Below, piece by piece: positions 1 through 5,401 of a stretch of 5,401 bases of DNA. The position numbers and the translations under genes are program-made. The stretch lies in NCBI GenBank assembly GCA_017860985.1, contig JAGFXG010000112.1, forward strand, positions 1-5,401, given 5' to 3'. This DNA is from Deltaproteobacteria bacterium. GTDB lineage: Bacteria; Desulfobacterota; Syntrophia; Syntrophales; Smithellaceae. The notes under the pieces were generated by a model, which did not search any database, had not been told where the DNA came from, and saw only the letters and a list, made by a program, of their open reading frames with translations. Position 1 is the first letter of the stretch; each line of letters starts with the position of its first letter.

Positions 1-95
1 GAAAGCGGAAAGAAAAAGTCGATCAGCTTGCGGCTTGCCTGATCCTGCAGAGTTATCTGGATAACCTCGGCAAAGCAGAGACAGGGCAGGCTTAG
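1..95 (+). CDS. ruvX: RuvX/YqgF family Holliday junction resolvase-like protein, C-terminal end (partial)
   Basis: Only the last 30 codons are present, read in the frame beginning at base 3 and ending at TAG 93-95. The peptide begins KRKEKVDQLAACLILQSYLD, which matches the end of YqgF/RuvX proteins: a basic stretch followed by an Asp, then a helix of the type LAAxLILQSYLD. The family is an RNase H-fold putative nuclease linked to Holliday junction resolution and to pre-16S rRNA 5'-end processing. The catalytic acidic residues of the N-terminal part lie outside the window. The stop is 38 or 50 bp before the mltG start, depending on which start is used, and ruvX next to mltG is a common pairing, so the two are probably co-transcribed. 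The identification rests on a short but characteristic helix. Confidence 0.8.
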   Translation, partial: KRKEKVDQLAACLILQSYLDNLGKAETGQA

Positions 96-145
96 ATCCC
101 GTCTTTAAATATTCCATTTTTTCAAACAGGTCCGTGTGGCGGGGA

Positions 146-1312
146 ATGAAAGTAAGCATAAAAAAAATATTCTGTTACGTTCTTCTGGTGCCGGTTATTC
201 TTGCGGTTGTTTTTGGCGCATGGTTGTTTATTTACGCAAAAACCCCGATTGACCCGCAAAAAGGCGCAACCGTGTTGGTTGATCTTCCTACTGGCACCAG
301 TTTTGTTAAAGCAACAAAAATTCTCAGTGATGCCGGATTGGTGAAAAACAGGTTTTTCTTTTATGCTTTAGTCGGAGTCAAAAGAGCCACCCGCACCATA
401 CGTGCCGGGGAATACGAATTTTCCACCTCTCTTTCCCCTTCCGAGCTGGTTGATAAACTTATTCGTGGGGATATTAAGAATTATCGGGTTACCATTTACG
501 AGGATTCTTCACTTAAGCAGATTGCGGCCCGTCTTATAGAATATAAACTGATCGATGAAAAAACCTTCTTTGAACTGGCGGAAGACAGGGTATTCTTATC
601 TTTGCTGGGTATCCAAGCGCCTTCGATTGAAGGTTATCTTTTCCCTGACACATATTTATTCAATCGTTCCATGAGCACCAGGCAGATTATGCGCTCCATG
701 GTTGATCGTTTCCGGGAAAAAATTTCACCGGAGATGATTAAACAGGCGGCGGCAAAAGGTCTTGATCCTCATCAGTTTGTGACCTTTGCCTCCCTTGTGG
801 GTAAAGAATCCTGGAAGACGGAGGAAAAGCCTTTGATTGCGGCCGTTTTTTATAACCGGATGAGTAAGGGAATGCCGCTTCAATCTGATCCCACAACGGT
901 TTACGACCTGAAAGATTTTGACGGGAAAATCCTGCGCAGTCATTACAGGAGGGAATCTCCCTATAATACTTACATTATCAATGGATTGCCGCCGGGGCCC
1001 ATCGCCAGTCCCGGGCTGGATTCATTTCAGGCGATTCTCAATCCGGCAAAAGTGGATTACCTCTTTTTTGTGGCCCAAAATGACGGCACTCACTTTTTTT
1101 CATCAAGACTAAGTGATCATATTGCTGCAACAAAGCGCATTCGGAAAGAGGCTGCTGCTAGTGCCTATGCTGGCAGTGAGGATGTTGTCGGAATTGAGGC
1201 AACGGGTGGTGAAGGTGAGCATGTCGGCAAAAACGCCACCGGCCTTGATGTTACCGGTACTGCTGAACAATCGGTGCCAGACAGCAATAAAGAAAAAAAG
1301 CCCTTGCGGTAG
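146..1312 (+). CDS. mltG: Endolytic murein transglycosylase MltG (YceG family)
   Basis: MltG is an inner-membrane lytic transglycosylase that cleaves nascent glycan strands and is thought to set their length. Numbering here is from the ATG at 146 (388 aa). One membrane segment spans about residues 8-31, with the remainder periplasmic. A LysM-like subdomain follows (about 41-110, containing AGEYEFSTSLSPSELV). The YceG catalytic domain covers about 115-330 and shows GYLFPDTY (163-170), the catalytic Glu221 in LVGKES, FYNRMSKGMPLQSDPTTVY, and GLPPGPIASPG (280-290). The position before the Lys of the usual EKE motif is Gly here. After the domain ends near 332 there is an extra tail of about 55 residues rich in Gly, Ala, Thr and Glu, ending in a basic stretch; it looks disordered. 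An in-frame GTG at 134 would add four residues. It has AGG only 3 bp upstream, while the ATG has GGGG only 1 bp upstream, so neither ribosome site is good. I prefer the ATG because MKVSIKK directly precedes the membrane helix. Confidence 0.95.
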   Translation: MKVSIKKIFCYVLLVPVILAVVFGAWLFIYAKTPIDPQKGATVLVDLPTGTSFVKATKILSDAGLVKNRFFFYALVGVKRATRTIRAGEYEFSTSLSPSELVDKLIRGDIKNYRVTIYEDSSLKQIAARLIEYKLIDEKTFFELAEDRVFLSLLGIQAPSIEGYLFPDTYLFNRSMSTRQIMRSMVDRFREKISPEMIKQAAAKGLDPHQFVTFASLVGKESWKTEEKPLIAAVFYNRMSKGMPLQSDPTTVYDLKDFDGKILRSHYRRESPYNTYIINGLPPGPIASPGLDSFQAILNPAKVDYLFFVAQNDGTHFFSSRLSDHIAATKRIRKEAAASAYAGSEDVVGIEATGGEGEHVGKNATGLDVTGTAEQSVPDSNKEKKPLR

Positions 1313-1508
1313 TATTTCCTATCTGTTTGATTTTATTAATATATAATTAATCTTCCATCCTGTTTTTACGATTTTTCCCTCCGTATGGATATCGTTTCTG
1401 AACCTTCTTGAAAATTTTACAGGACCATCGCTTGAAATGATCCGGCCAGATTTCCCGTTTTGTTAGTAATTTTAAGTTACTTGATAAGGGAAAAGATGCA
1501 TTTTTTCC
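1313..1508 (+). other. AT-rich non-coding region between mltG and the mraZ promoter
   Basis: I find no credible gene here; reading frames entering it are shadows of mltG or mraZ in other frames. I see no GC-rich hairpin followed by a T-run after the mltG stop, so an intrinsic terminator is not supported and readthrough from mltG into the dcw operon is possible. An AT-rich stretch at 1336-1350 (TTAAT, ATATA, ATTAA) forms a short symmetric element. A TATAAT within it (1342-1347) lacks a matching -35 box. Confidence 0.6.
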
Positions 1509-1515
1509 TTGACAA
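1481..1515. repeat. Interrupted inverted repeat overlapping the -35 box of the mraZ promoter
   Basis: A dyad is centred at about 1498. TTG at 1481-1483 mirrors CAA at 1513-1515, and AAGGGAAAA at 1486-1494 mirrors TTTTTCCTT at 1502-1510, with one G-T pair in the inner arm. The seven bases between the inner arms are GATGCAT. The right arm runs into the TTGACA -35 hexamer (1509-1514). As DNA it could be a binding site for a dimeric regulator. As RNA, in transcripts reading through from mltG, it could form a weak AT-rich stem. It is not a canonical terminator because no separate U-tract follows the stem. The function is unknown, and chance symmetry in AT-rich DNA remains possible. Confidence 0.4.
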
Positions 1516-1537
1516 AGGCAATTTCCCTCTCTATAGT
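1509..1537 (+). promoter_or_regulatory. Sigma-70 promoter of the mraZ-led dcw operon
   Basis: A perfect -35 hexamer TTGACA (1509-1514) is followed by exactly 17 bp and a -10 hexamer TATAGT (1532-1537, five of six consensus bases). The predicted transcription start is near A1544, giving a leader of about 38 nt before mraZ. It is by far the best promoter match I find in the non-coding DNA of the window, and it sits where dcw operons usually begin. The strong core promoter fits the idea that it is held down by a repressor bound to the GTGGA repeats just downstream. Confidence 0.85.
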
Positions 1538-1545
1538 TGGGCCAC

Positions 1546-1570
1546 GTGGAGTAAAGTGGATGGATGTGGA
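1546..1570 (+). promoter_or_regulatory. Putative MraZ operator: three GTGGA direct repeats with 10-bp period
   Basis: GTGGA occurs at 1546-1550, 1556-1560 and 1566-1570, each separated by five unconserved bases, so all three lie on one face of the helix. MraZ is known to bind tandem repeats of this design upstream of its own gene (TGGGN units with 5-nt spacers in E. coli; AAAGTG-type boxes in mollicutes). The middle unit here also reads AAAGTGGA. A TGGG at 1538-1541, just after the -10 box, may be a degenerate fourth unit, although its spacing is 9 rather than 10 bp. The array covers the predicted start of transcription and the untranslated leader, as expected for autorepression. Binding itself is inferred. 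Confidence 0.75.
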
Positions 1571-1573
1571 GGA
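1568..1573 (+). promoter_or_regulatory. Ribosome binding site of mraZ, merged with the last GTGGA repeat
   Basis: GGAGGA lies 8 bp before the GTG at 1582 and is the strongest Shine-Dalgarno sequence in the window. It fixes GTG 1582 as the mraZ start. Its first three bases are also the end of the third GTGGA operator unit, so operator and ribosome site cannot vary independently. Confidence 0.85.
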
Positions 1574-1581
1574 TATTTTAA

Positions 1582-2028
1582 GTGTCTAGATTTCGTGGCC
1601 AATTTCACCATGCTATCGACGAAAAGGGAAGAATCATTTTCCCGTCGAAGTTTCGTGAGATTTTTGCACAAGAGCACGATAACCGCATGGTCATCACGAA
1701 AGGGGATGGCTGCCTCAGGGTTTTCCCTTCCGATGAATGGACTATACTTGAAGAAAAAATATCACATCAATCCATTTTACGCAAGGAAGTCCGCTCGTTT
1801 CAGAGATTATTTATGTCCCCCGCGGCGGACTGCATTCTCGACGGTCAGGGCCGGGTGTTGATTCCACCTACGTTACGCGAACACGCCAATCTGGAAAAAG
1901 ATATAGTTCTGGTGGGCATGATCAAAGATATCGAAATCTGGTCGAAGGAGCGGTTTGACGAGGAAATGAAGAAAGCCGCCGCCGACATGGATAAGTACAG
2001 TGATTATATAGCTGACCTGGGTATATGA
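1582..2028 (+). CDS. mraZ: Transcriptional regulator MraZ
   Basis: MraZ is a DNA-binding protein of the SpoVT/AbrB swapped-hairpin fold that forms ring-shaped oligomers and represses the dcw operon it heads. The 148-aa product has the usual family length and two copies of the domain. The first (about residues 5-54) carries FRGQFHHAIDEKGRIIFPSK and then FR; the second (about 80-123) carries LDGQGRVLIPPTLRE. Both keep the D-x-x/K-G-R and P-x-x-[FL]-R signatures that form the DNA-contacting loops. Translation begins at GTG, chosen because of the GGAGGA 8 bp upstream and because MSRFRGQF aligns with the usual MFRG start. The stop codon overlaps the rsmH start as ATGA. The strong promoter and the GTGGA repeats upstream indicate autoregulation of the whole operon. 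Confidence 0.97.
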   Translation: MSRFRGQFHHAIDEKGRIIFPSKFREIFAQEHDNRMVITKGDGCLRVFPSDEWTILEEKISHQSILRKEVRSFQRLFMSPAADCILDGQGRVLIPPTLREHANLEKDIVLVGMIKDIEIWSKERFDEEMKKAAADMDKYSDYIADLGI

Positions 2029-2966
2029 TCATGAACGCTGATTTTTCTCATCAGCCGGTGATGCTTCAGGAGGTTCTGTCGTGGCTTGTGGGAAACAAAA
2101 CAGGCGTTTATGTGGACGGCACGATAGGCGGAGCGGGACATGCACGCGCTATCTTGGAACAGACACAGGGTCGGCTGATCGGGATCGATTGTGACACGGA
2201 TGCCCTTTCAGCCGCCGAAGAGAGGCTGGCGCCATTCGGGTCGAGAGTAACTCTTATTAAGGCCAACTTTTCCGATCTGGCCTCTGTACTGAAAGAATTG
2301 CATATCGAGAAAGTTGATGGCGTGCTTCTGGATCTGGGTGTTTCTTCCCATCAACTGGATACGGCGCACAGAGGGTTTAGTTTCAATCAGTCCGCGCCAC
2401 TGGACATGCGGATGGATCAGGATTTGAAGCTTAGCGCTTATGATATTGTCAACCATTATACGCCAACTGAACTGGGAAAGATTATTCGATTATACGGGGA
2501 AGAAAAAATGGCTGCGCGAATTGCCAGGGCAATATCAAGAAAGAGACAGTCCTCTCCGATTGAGACGACGGCGGAGTTGGCAGGTCTTGTCGCTTCGGTC
2601 ATGCCCGCCGGCATGAGGCACCAGAAAATTCATCCCGCCACAAGAACATTTCAGGCACTCAGGATAGCCGTTAACCATGAACTGGATAGCATTGTTCCGG
2701 GGATAGAAGGAGCCGTAGGCGCCCTTTCGACCGGTGGACGCATCGGTGTTATTTCCTTTCATTCGCTCGAAGACCGGATTGTAAAAAACACCTTTCGCGA
2801 TATGGCCGCAACCTGTGTCTGTCCGAAGGATATCCCCCGCTGTGTTTGCCAGAAAAAGGCTGTCTTGCACGTTATAACACGTAAAGCGGTAGTGCCATCC
2901 CCGGCGGAAGCCTGTCAGAACCCGCGTGCCCGAAGCGCGAAACTGCGCGTGGCGGAAAGGATCTGA
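2025..2966 (+). CDS. rsmH: 16S rRNA (cytosine(1402)-N(4))-methyltransferase RsmH
   Basis: RsmH (MraW) uses S-adenosylmethionine to methylate N4 of C1402 in 16S rRNA, at the ribosomal P site. The 313-aa product has the usual length. It shows HQPVML near the N-terminus, the SAM-binding loop DGTIGGAGHA (31-40), the acidic end of the second strand GIDCDTDA (53-60), LLDLGVSSHQLD (101-112), PLDMRMD (125-131), and ISFHSLEDRIVK (243-254) followed by the C-terminal NPRARSAKLRVAE. A Cys cluster C264-x-C266 and C273-x-C275 lies in the late insertion, as in many family members. The ATG at 2025 overlaps the mraZ stop, which suggests coupled translation. A second ATG at 2031 (two codons later) is possible; neither has a convincing Shine-Dalgarno sequence. 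Confidence 0.97.
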   Translation: MIMNADFSHQPVMLQEVLSWLVGNKTGVYVDGTIGGAGHARAILEQTQGRLIGIDCDTDALSAAEERLAPFGSRVTLIKANFSDLASVLKELHIEKVDGVLLDLGVSSHQLDTAHRGFSFNQSAPLDMRMDQDLKLSAYDIVNHYTPTELGKIIRLYGEEKMAARIARAISRKRQSSPIETTAELAGLVASVMPAGMRHQKIHPATRTFQALRIAVNHELDSIVPGIEGAVGALSTGGRIGVISFHSLEDRIVKNTFRDMAATCVCPKDIPRCVCQKKAVLHVITRKAVVPSPAEACQNPRARSAKLRVAERI

Positions 2967-2968
2967 AT

Positions 2969-3316
2969 ATGGCGCAGACAGCAGGAACTCAGGCGATCCC
3001 GCGCGGCAGGCAGCTGAAAGAAAAATCCGCCCCTTCTTTCGGAGTGAAGTATCCGACTATTATTGTGGTGGCTCTTGTCCTCATGTTTGTTGCAGTAATT
3101 TATGTCGGTTCGCATATCCGCATGACCAGGCTGGAATATGAGATTGCGGCAACGTTAAACGCCAAAGAAAATTTACTGGAAGAACAAAAGAGACTGAAGC
3201 TCGAATTGGCGATGCTCAAAGCGCCTCAGCGGATTGAAGATATCGCAAGAAATAGACTGCAGATGTCATATCCCGATGCGGAACAGGTCATTGTTTTGAA
3301 GAAAACGGGGAAGTGA
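2969..3316 (+). CDS. ftsL: Cell division protein FtsL
   Basis: FtsL is a small bitopic divisome protein that joins FtsB (DivIC) and FtsQ (DivIB) and helps activate septal synthesis by FtsW-FtsI. The 115-aa product has a basic cytoplasmic N-terminus (1-28), one membrane helix (about 29-48, TIIVVALVLMFVAVIYVG), and a periplasmic coiled coil (about 52-85, rich in Leu and Glu/Lys heptads). It ends with LKAPQRIEDIARNRLQM and YPDAEQVIVL, the pattern typical of the FtsL/DivIC family. FtsL sequences diverge strongly, so position between rsmH and ftsI adds weight. The start is supported by AAAGG 8 bp upstream. The gene begins 2 bp after the rsmH stop. Confidence 0.92.
   Translation: MAQTAGTQAIPRGRQLKEKSAPSFGVKYPTIIVVALVLMFVAVIYVGSHIRMTRLEYEIAATLNAKENLLEEQKRLKLELAMLKAPQRIEDIARNRLQMSYPDAEQVIVLKKTGK
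3307..3311 (+). promoter_or_regulatory. Ribosome binding site deciding the ftsI start
   Basis: GGGGA inside the last codons of ftsL lies 7 bp before the ATG at 3319 but only 1 bp before an in-frame GTG at 3313 that overlaps the ftsL stop. The spacing favours ATG 3319. Confidence 0.6.
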
Positions 3317-3318
3317 GC

Positions 3319-5301
3319 ATGGCGGAAGACTCAAAAAAATGGCTGAAATTCAGGCTGGCAAGCATCCTGACGTTTTTTTTGATTTTGTTTATCGCATTAT
3401 TGTCCCGGGCTTTTCAGTTGCAGGTTCTATCCGGCGAGAAATTAAAGACGCTCGCCCAGAGACAGCATATCACCACGTTAAAACTTCACCCGGAAAGGGG
3501 AATGATTTACGACCGCAACGGAGAAAAGCTGGCCATGTCGGTATTGGCCGATTCCGTATGCGCCGATCCCACAAGAATAAACAATCCGGCAAAAGTGTCC
3601 CGGCAGATCGCGGCCATTCTCAAGACTGATCAATCCACGATCTATAAAAGAATCTCGGAGCCGAAGAGTTTCTGCTGGTTGGCTAGAAAAATATCTTCCC
3701 AGCAGGCGGCTCAGGTGGAAGCGGCCAACATCGAAGGGGTGTTTCTAATCAAGGAACCGAAGAGGTTTTATCCGAACGGACCACTGGCCGCTCATTTAAT
3801 CGGGTTTTCCGGATTTGACGCCGAAGGCCTGGAAGGCCTCGAGAAAAAATATGATGCGTACTTAAAAGGAACTCCGGAAAAACTGACCTGGGCCAGAGAC
3901 GCCAAAGGGAAAAAACTTTTTCTGCATGTGGAGCGCGATCGATTCCCCAAAGATGAGGGCGCCAATCTGGTTCTGACCATCGACAGCCGAATGCAGAACC
4001 TGGTGGAAGCTCATCTGAAGGAGGCTGTGCTGGATAAAGGTGCGAAAGGCGGTGTCGCGATTGTCATGGATCCGAAAACGGGCGAGATCCTGGCCATGGC
4101 CAACGAGAAAGGATTCAATCCCAACAACATCAAAGGACTGAAGCCGGATTTGTGGCAAAACCGGGCAATCACGGAATCCTTTGATCCCGGTTCAACCTTT
4201 AAGCCTTTTCTTGTTGCCGCCGCCCTGGAAGAAAAACTGGTCAGCGAGTCGGACATGTTTTATTGCGAAAACGGACAGTATGCTGTTGCCAACCGGGTGA
4301 TTCGTGAAGCCAACCGGAAGCGCCACGGTTATTTGGCCGTTCGCGATATCCTGAAGTACTCGAGTAATATTGGTTCTGCAAAGATTGCGGAAAAACTCGG
4401 CAGTGAAAAGTTTTATGCCTACATTAAAAATTTTGGTTTTGGATCCAGGACCGGAATCGATTTGTCCGGTGAGGCGGCCGGGTTGTTGAGACCGGCAAAG
4501 AGCTGGACCAGGGTGGATACGGCAAACATCGGGTTCGGTCAGGGCATTTCGGTCACGGCCATTCAGCTGATTACCGCCATGTCTGCAATTGCCAATGACG
4601 GTGTTTTGATGAAACCCCGTATTGTACGCGGCTTGACGGATAAGAGCAACAACCCGATTAAAATGTATGCGCCGGAAACTGTTCGCCGGGTTGTTTCTCC
4701 TGAAACGGCAAAACGCATGTCTGTCATGTTAACGCAGGTCGTCGGCGCCGAAGACGGCACCGGGAAGAGGGCTCATATTGCCAATGTGGCTGTTGCCGGC
4801 AAAACCGGGACTGCACAGAAATTTGATTTTACGCGGGGTGTATATTCGTCGGAAAGAGTTCGTACTTCTTTCATCGGATTTTTCCCTTCCGAAAACCCGC
4901 AGGTTGTCATTGTGGTTATTCTGGACGAACCGCAGCGCGACAAGTGGGGCGGTGTGGCCGCCGCGCCGGTTTTTAAAAATATCAGCGAACAGATTCTCAA
5001 CTGCTACAAGACAAACATTCGCAAAACACCGGAGTTTGAACCACAGGAAACCCAGGATCTACAGCTGGTGACAGCGGACAGTGCCCTCGTCGATGACATG
5101 ACCGAAGGTCCGCTTGATGATGAATCCAGAATGCCGGATTTTAAGGGTTTGACCATTCGGGAGGCATTGAAGCTGGCGAAAACCAGATCGATCGATTTAC
5201 ACGTGTCGGGCAGCGGGTGGGCTGTCCAGCAGGTGCCGTCTGCCGGATCGATTTTAGGTAATGAACGTGTATGTAAAATTGAATTCACCATGAACAATTA
5301 G
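3319..5301 (+). CDS. ftsI: Septal peptidoglycan D,D-transpeptidase FtsI (PBP3 class B), with PASTA domain
   Basis: This class B penicillin-binding protein cross-links septal peptidoglycan in the periplasm, working with the FtsW glycosyltransferase and FtsL. Numbering is from ATG 3319 (660 aa). There is a short cytoplasmic tail and a membrane helix (about 13-30). The PBP dimerisation domain (about 54-205) begins with ERGMIYDRNGEKLAMS. The transpeptidase domain (about 243-560) has all three active-site motifs: STFK with nucleophile Ser292 and Lys295, SSN at 348-350, and KTGTAQK beginning at Lys495. After an acidic linker (about 570-604), a single PASTA domain occupies about 605-656 (MPDFKGLTIREALKLA, then QQVPSAGSIL). 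E. coli FtsI is shorter and lacks this module; the layout resembles FtsI of delta-class bacteria and SpoVD of Firmicutes. An SpoVD-type label is the only real alternative, but position between ftsL and murE supports the division enzyme. A GTG at 3313 would add two residues. Confidence 0.96.
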   Translation: MAEDSKKWLKFRLASILTFFLILFIALLSRAFQLQVLSGEKLKTLAQRQHITTLKLHPERGMIYDRNGEKLAMSVLADSVCADPTRINNPAKVSRQIAAILKTDQSTIYKRISEPKSFCWLARKISSQQAAQVEAANIEGVFLIKEPKRFYPNGPLAAHLIGFSGFDAEGLEGLEKKYDAYLKGTPEKLTWARDAKGKKLFLHVERDRFPKDEGANLVLTIDSRMQNLVEAHLKEAVLDKGAKGGVAIVMDPKTGEILAMANEKGFNPNNIKGLKPDLWQNRAITESFDPGSTFKPFLVAAALEEKLVSESDMFYCENGQYAVANRVIREANRKRHGYLAVRDILKYSSNIGSAKIAEKLGSEKFYAYIKNFGFGSRTGIDLSGEAAGLLRPAKSWTRVDTANIGFGQGISVTAIQLITAMSAIANDGVLMKPRIVRGLTDKSNNPIKMYAPETVRRVVSPETAKRMSVMLTQVVGAEDGTGKRAHIANVAVAGKTGTAQKFDFTRGVYSSERVRTSFIGFFPSENPQVVIVVILDEPQRDKWGGVAAAPVFKNISEQILNCYKTNIRKTPEFEPQETQDLQLVTADSALVDDMTEGPLDDESRMPDFKGLTIREALKLAKTRSIDLHVSGSGWAVQQVPSAGSILGNERVCKIEFTMNN

Positions 5302-5309
5302 AAGGAATA

Positions 5310-5401
5310 ATGGAACTGCGGCAACTACTAAAAGGCGTTGAAATCATCGAACATAGGGCCGATTCAGTCGGCGATGTGTCATCGGTTTGTTACGCCGCAG
5401 A
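5310..5401 (+). CDS. murE: UDP-N-acetylmuramyl-tripeptide synthetase MurE, N-terminal end (partial)
   Basis: The first 30 codons are present and the gene runs off the window. The peptide starts MELRQLLKGVEIIE and continues to SSVCYAA, which matches the MurE N-terminus: an MKLxxLL start, then the strand that leads into the YDSR-type uridine-binding motif. MurE is a cytoplasmic Mur ligase that adds the third residue (meso-diaminopimelate or lysine) to UDP-MurNAc-dipeptide using ATP. The motif that separates the two substrates lies downstream, out of view. GAAGGA begins at the last base of the ftsI stop and ends 3 bp before the ATG. The 8-bp gap to ftsI and the standard dcw order (ftsI then murE) support the call, although the fragment alone is short. 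Confidence 0.85.
   Translation, partial: MELRQLLKGVEIIEHRADSVGDVSSVCYAA

Noticed and set aside
1342..1347. Perfect TATAAT hexamer after mltG as a second promoter
   Set aside because: No acceptable -35 hexamer at 15-18 bp upstream, and it sits in generally AT-rich DNA far from the next gene.
1465..1481. AGTAA/TTACT inverted repeat as a terminator
   Set aside because: Only a 5-bp AT-rich stem with a 7-nt loop and no following T-run; too weak to call.
1460..1861. 133-codon open frame starting before mraZ
   Set aside because: It overlaps mraZ in another frame, has no recognisable protein features, and would span the promoter and operator; mraZ has the family motifs and the ribosome site.
2535..2870. 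111-codon open frame on the minus strand inside rsmH
   Set aside because: Antisense shadow of a well-supported methyltransferase gene; no ribosome site or family features seen.
3373..3380. T8 run near the start of ftsI as a possible phase-variation tract
   Set aside because: It encodes part of the membrane helix (Phe-Phe-Leu), and ftsI is expected to be essential, so on/off switching is unlikely; similar runs (A8 at 160-167, T7 at 1094-1100) occur in mltG by composition.

Overview
The window is the start of a division and cell wall (dcw) gene cluster, with the end of a RuvX/MltG gene pair upstream. All genes lie on the + strand. The set of families suggests a Gram-negative bacterium: an FtsI-type transpeptidase with a C-terminal PASTA domain, a short FtsL, and ruvX-mltG placed directly before mraZ. 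My best guess is a member of the former Deltaproteobacteria (Desulfobacterota, perhaps the Syntrophales/Syntrophia). This is inference from gene content and protein style, not from a search.

Layout: the last 30 codons of a RuvX/YqgF-type gene (1-95); mltG, a membrane-anchored endolytic murein transglycosylase (start at 146 or 134, end 1312); a 269-bp AT-rich non-coding stretch (1313-1581); then a tight run of mraZ (1582-2028), rsmH (2025-2966), ftsL (2969-3316), ftsI (3319-5301) and the first 30 codons of murE (from 5310). Junctions in the run overlap by 4 bp or are separated by 2 to 8 bp, so it should be transcribed as one operon that continues beyond the window.

The non-coding stretch holds the main regulatory signal. 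It has a near-perfect sigma-70 promoter (TTGACA, 17-bp spacer, TATAGT). Immediately downstream are three GTGGA repeats spaced exactly 10 bp apart, the last merging with the mraZ Shine-Dalgarno sequence. This is the pattern expected of an MraZ operator, so the operon's first product probably represses its own operon. A 35-bp interrupted dyad overlaps the -35 box and has no obvious owner.

The products act together. MraZ sets dcw transcription. RsmH methylates 16S rRNA. FtsL and FtsI are inner-membrane divisome parts that drive septal peptidoglycan synthesis. MurE supplies the peptide stem of the precursor, and MltG trims or terminates glycan strands. I see no mobile element, CRISPR array, RNA gene or undescribed system here. 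The region is conserved housekeeping DNA, and the points of interest are regulatory details and small protein variations.
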